A DNA stretch of 13,983 nt. Origin: Scalindua sp964584595. Lineage in GTDB: Bacteria > Planctomycetota > Brocadiia > Brocadiales > Scalinduaceae. How positions within the stretch are numbered: position 1 is the first letter of the stretch; every line of letters begins with the position of its first letter. This document shows positions 12,519-13,983 of the stretch, piece by piece. The notes beneath the pieces are model-generated. The model was not told the DNA's origin and ran no database searches. It saw only the letters and a program-made list of their open reading frames with translations. Both the position numbers and the translations under genes were made by a program. The DNA lies in assembly GCA_964584595.1 (NCBI GenBank), contig CAZPAM010000070.1:1-13983 (forward strand), read 5' to 3'.

Positions 12519-13343
12519 ATGATAGACTACCATATACATACAAATTTGTGTGGCCATGCAGTAGGAGAAATGGCCGATTACGTTAAGGAGGCAATAAGTT
12601 CTGATCTTGAGGAAATGGGTTTTAATGACCATTTGCCTTTGAATGGCGACAGCGGCAAGGAACAGAACCTTTCAATGACACTTGATGAACTCCCGCATTA
12701 TGTAAATGAGGTTATGAACCTGCGGAAATCATTTCCGGAAATTCGAATTAAGTTGGGAATAGAAGCCGACTTTACTCCGGTTAGTGAATCTTATACCAGA
12801 GAGCTTTTAACAAGGTACGATTTTGATTATGTGATGGGTTCTGTGCATTTCATTGGAGAGTGGGCATTCGACCATCCCGGAGAGCGCAAGGAGTGGGATA
12901 ACAGAGATGTAGACACTGTTTACAGGGAATATTTTGAATTATTACGTAAATCTGCAAGGACTTCACTTTTTGATATAATCGGGCATAGTGATCTTGTGAA
13001 GAAGTTTGGGAATCGTGCAACCGGAGAGATCTCACAGGATTTAGATGATACAGCGAAGGTCTTTAAAGAGTGTGGTGTTGCGATAGAGATAAATACTTCC
13101 GGCCTGAGAAAGCCGGTGAATGAAATCTACCCGTCATGTGAAATTCTCAAGGTATATCGGAAGTACGACATACCGATTGTTTTCGGTTCAGATGCCCATA
13201 CTCCTGATGATGTGGGTAGAGATTTTGATAAAGCAGTATCACTTGCCAGGCAGGCGGGGTATCAGGAATTTGTAACGTTTGAGAACAGAAAGATGAAGCA
13301 TCAGAAGCTTGATTGCAGCGAATCAATTGTAAATTCTCAATAA
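12519..13343 (+). CDS. PHP-domain phosphatase, histidinol-phosphatase (HisJ/HisK) family
   Basis: A 274-residue metal-dependent phosphoesterase of the PHP (polymerase and histidinol phosphatase) superfamily. Metal ligands appear in family order: H5 and H7 (YHIHTN), H13 (CGHA), H38 (NDHLP), E82 (GIEAD), H110 (GSVHF), H156 (GHSD), D225 and H227 (GSDAH). The layout CGHA.GE.ADYV, GSVHFIG, INTSGLRKP.NEIYPS and FGSDAH.P..VG is characteristic of HisJ-type histidinol-phosphate phosphatase, the penultimate step of histidine synthesis. No other his gene is nearby, so another phosphoester substrate is possible. It begins 6 bp after the ferritin-like gene and is probably in the same transcript. Why it sits with redox genes is not clear from sequence. 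Confidence 0.88.
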   Translation: MIDYHIHTNLCGHAVGEMADYVKEAISSDLEEMGFNDHLPLNGDSGKEQNLSMTLDELPHYVNEVMNLRKSFPEIRIKLGIEADFTPVSESYTRELLTRYDFDYVMGSVHFIGEWAFDHPGERKEWDNRDVDTVYREYFELLRKSARTSLFDIIGHSDLVKKFGNRATGEISQDLDDTAKVFKECGVAIEINTSGLRKPVNEIYPSCEILKVYRKYDIPIVFGSDAHTPDDVGRDFDKAVSLARQAGYQEFVTFENRKMKHQKLDCSESIVNSQ

Positions 13344-13418
13344 GCCTGGCCGGAAGGTAAAATGGAATAAATAATTAATAAACCCTCTAATATTTTTCAG
13401 TTGAAAGGAGTTTGATTT

Positions 13419-13808
13419 ATGTCTAAAGACGATATGATGGGACCATACAGCGAAAAGGTGATGGACCATTTTATGGAACCCAGGAATATGGGGGATATAA
13501 AAGATGCAGATGCTGTTGGTACAGTGGGTAATCCTGCTTGTGGTGATGTAATGAGGTTGTACATAAAAGTAGATGGCGAAAAAATAACAGAAGCGAAGTT
13601 TAAAACTTTTGGTTGTGGCGCCGCTATTGCGACAAGCAGCATGGCTACCGAGATGATTAAGGATAAGTCATTAGAGGAGGCCTCTGAAATTACAAATGAA
13701 GCAGTTGCTGAAGCGCTGGATGGTTTACCTCCAAATAAGATGCATTGTTCAGTTCTGGCTCAGGAAGCTATAGAAGCGGCAATTAAGAATTATAAGGAGA
13801 AGAAGTAA
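13419..13808 (+). CDS. Iron-sulfur cluster assembly scaffold, IscU/NifU N-terminal family
   Basis: A 129-residue scaffold protein. The three cluster-binding cysteines are present: C41 in NPACGD (with D43), C66 in FGCGAAIA, and C110 in MHCS (with H109). LPPNK (103-107) sits where IscU has its LPPVK chaperone-recognition motif. The start YSEKVMDHFMEPRNMG is typical of NifU-like proteins that partner with a NifS/IscS desulfurase. Those partners and the later NifU domains (Fer2-BFD, Nfu) are absent from the window, so this is a standalone U-type scaffold. An AAAGGAG RBS at about 13403-13409 precedes the ATG, and the gene is followed by an intrinsic terminator. It could supply clusters to the Fe-S proteins in the area, but it may simply be a housekeeping gene. 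Confidence 0.9.
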   Translation: MSKDDMMGPYSEKVMDHFMEPRNMGDIKDADAVGTVGNPACGDVMRLYIKVDGEKITEAKFKTFGCGAAIATSSMATEMIKDKSLEEASEITNEAVAEALDGLPPNKMHCSVLAQEAIEAAIKNYKEKK

Positions 13809-13849
13809 CAACAGGTGGTTTCGGAAAATTCCAGATATAAGTAGTATAA

Positions 13850-13886
13850 AAGCATCTTCACTTAAAACATGGAGGTGCTTTTTTTA
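13850..13886 (+). terminator. Rho-independent terminator after the IscU-like gene
   Basis: AAGCATCTTCA (13850-13860) pairs with TGGAGGTGCTT (13870-13880) as an 11-bp stem, nine Watson-Crick and two G-U pairs, around a 9-nt loop. It is followed directly by a run of T residues (13879-13885). The opposite strand also has an A/T-flanked stem with a short T tract, so it could work in both directions. Confidence 0.85.
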
Positions 13887-13905
13887 TTGATTAAGTATGT
13901 GAAAG

Positions 13906-13983
13906 TCAGGTTGTTTGTTTGCGGCTATTCAGTTTCTTATATATAGACACTTCTTTTTTTGCCTGCATGAGCATTCCTTTTTC
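13906..13983 (-). CDS. Possible C-terminal end of a convergent minus-strand gene, truncated by the right edge
   Basis: On the minus strand a frame is open from the right edge for 25 codons to a TGA at 13908-13906. It reads EKGMLMQAKKEVSIYKKLNS and then RKQTT. The composition, charged and helical with a basic end, is protein-like. The terminator at 13850-13886 lies just past its stop, which fits a convergent gene pair sharing one terminator. With so few codons it could be chance, and I do not recognise the family. Confidence 0.33.
   Translation of the reverse strand, partial: EKGMLMQAKKEVSIYKKLNSRKQTT

Noticed and set aside
1..13983. CRISPR arrays, tRNA/rRNA genes, IS elements, or a phage defence island
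   Set aside because: I found no regularly spaced repeats with spacers, no cloverleaf-type tRNA sequence, no transposase or terminal inverted repeats, and no nuclease or defence-type proteins in any convincing reading frame.

Overview
The window is about 14 kb of AT-rich bacterial DNA, roughly 40% GC by eye. All recognisable complete genes lie on the + strand. It looks like chromosome from an anaerobic or oxygen-sensitive Gram-negative bacterium. The evidence is an exported thioredoxin-like protein, a periplasmic c-type haem sensor, a PerR-type peroxide regulator, standalone ferritin-like proteins, and rubredoxin/desulforedoxin-type iron proteins. I cannot fix the taxon. A cytochrome-rich anaerobe such as an anammox planctomycete, or a member of the Desulfobacterota or Nitrospirota, would fit, but that is inference only. 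There is no transposase, CRISPR array, tRNA or rRNA in the window.

Positions 1-4015 hold a glycolate/D-lactate/2-hydroxyacid oxidation cluster. It contains the C-terminal half of one GlcD-type FAD-linked oxidase (cut by the left edge), a complete second GlcD paralog, a GlcF-type iron-sulfur subunit with two [4Fe-4S] sites and two cysteine-rich CCG domains, an unknown 72-residue protein translationally coupled to GlcF, and a small HTH plus zinc-ribbon protein. Together they would take electrons from a 2-hydroxyacid through FAD and Fe-S clusters towards a quinone or another carrier.

Positions 4089-8574 hold two large membrane-bound hybrid histidine kinases. The first senses through a Tll0287/DUF3365-like domain with a CxxCH haem-binding site. 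The second has a helical periplasmic domain and a PAS domain. Both end in a receiver domain, and no separate response regulator is nearby. The 304-bp gap between them contains an unexpected 26-nt near-copy of part of the zinc-ribbon gene, an 8-bp inverted repeat, and a possible gene remnant.

Positions 8711-13343 look like an oxidative-stress and iron-redox cassette: a PerR/Fur regulator with a near-consensus promoter and an overlapping dyad, an exported TlpA/ResA-like thioredoxin, a ferritin-like protein, an FAD oxidoreductase with a C-terminal LysW-like zinc ribbon and a degenerate NAD(P)-binding motif, a 77-residue rubredoxin-desulforedoxin fusion, a second ferritin-like protein, and a PHP-family phosphatase. 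The parts of a rubrerythrin-type peroxide reductase appear here as separate polypeptides. I regard this cassette as the most interesting part of the window.

The right end carries an IscU/NifU-type Fe-S scaffold gene, a clear intrinsic terminator, and what may be the 3' end of a convergent minus-strand gene leaving the window.
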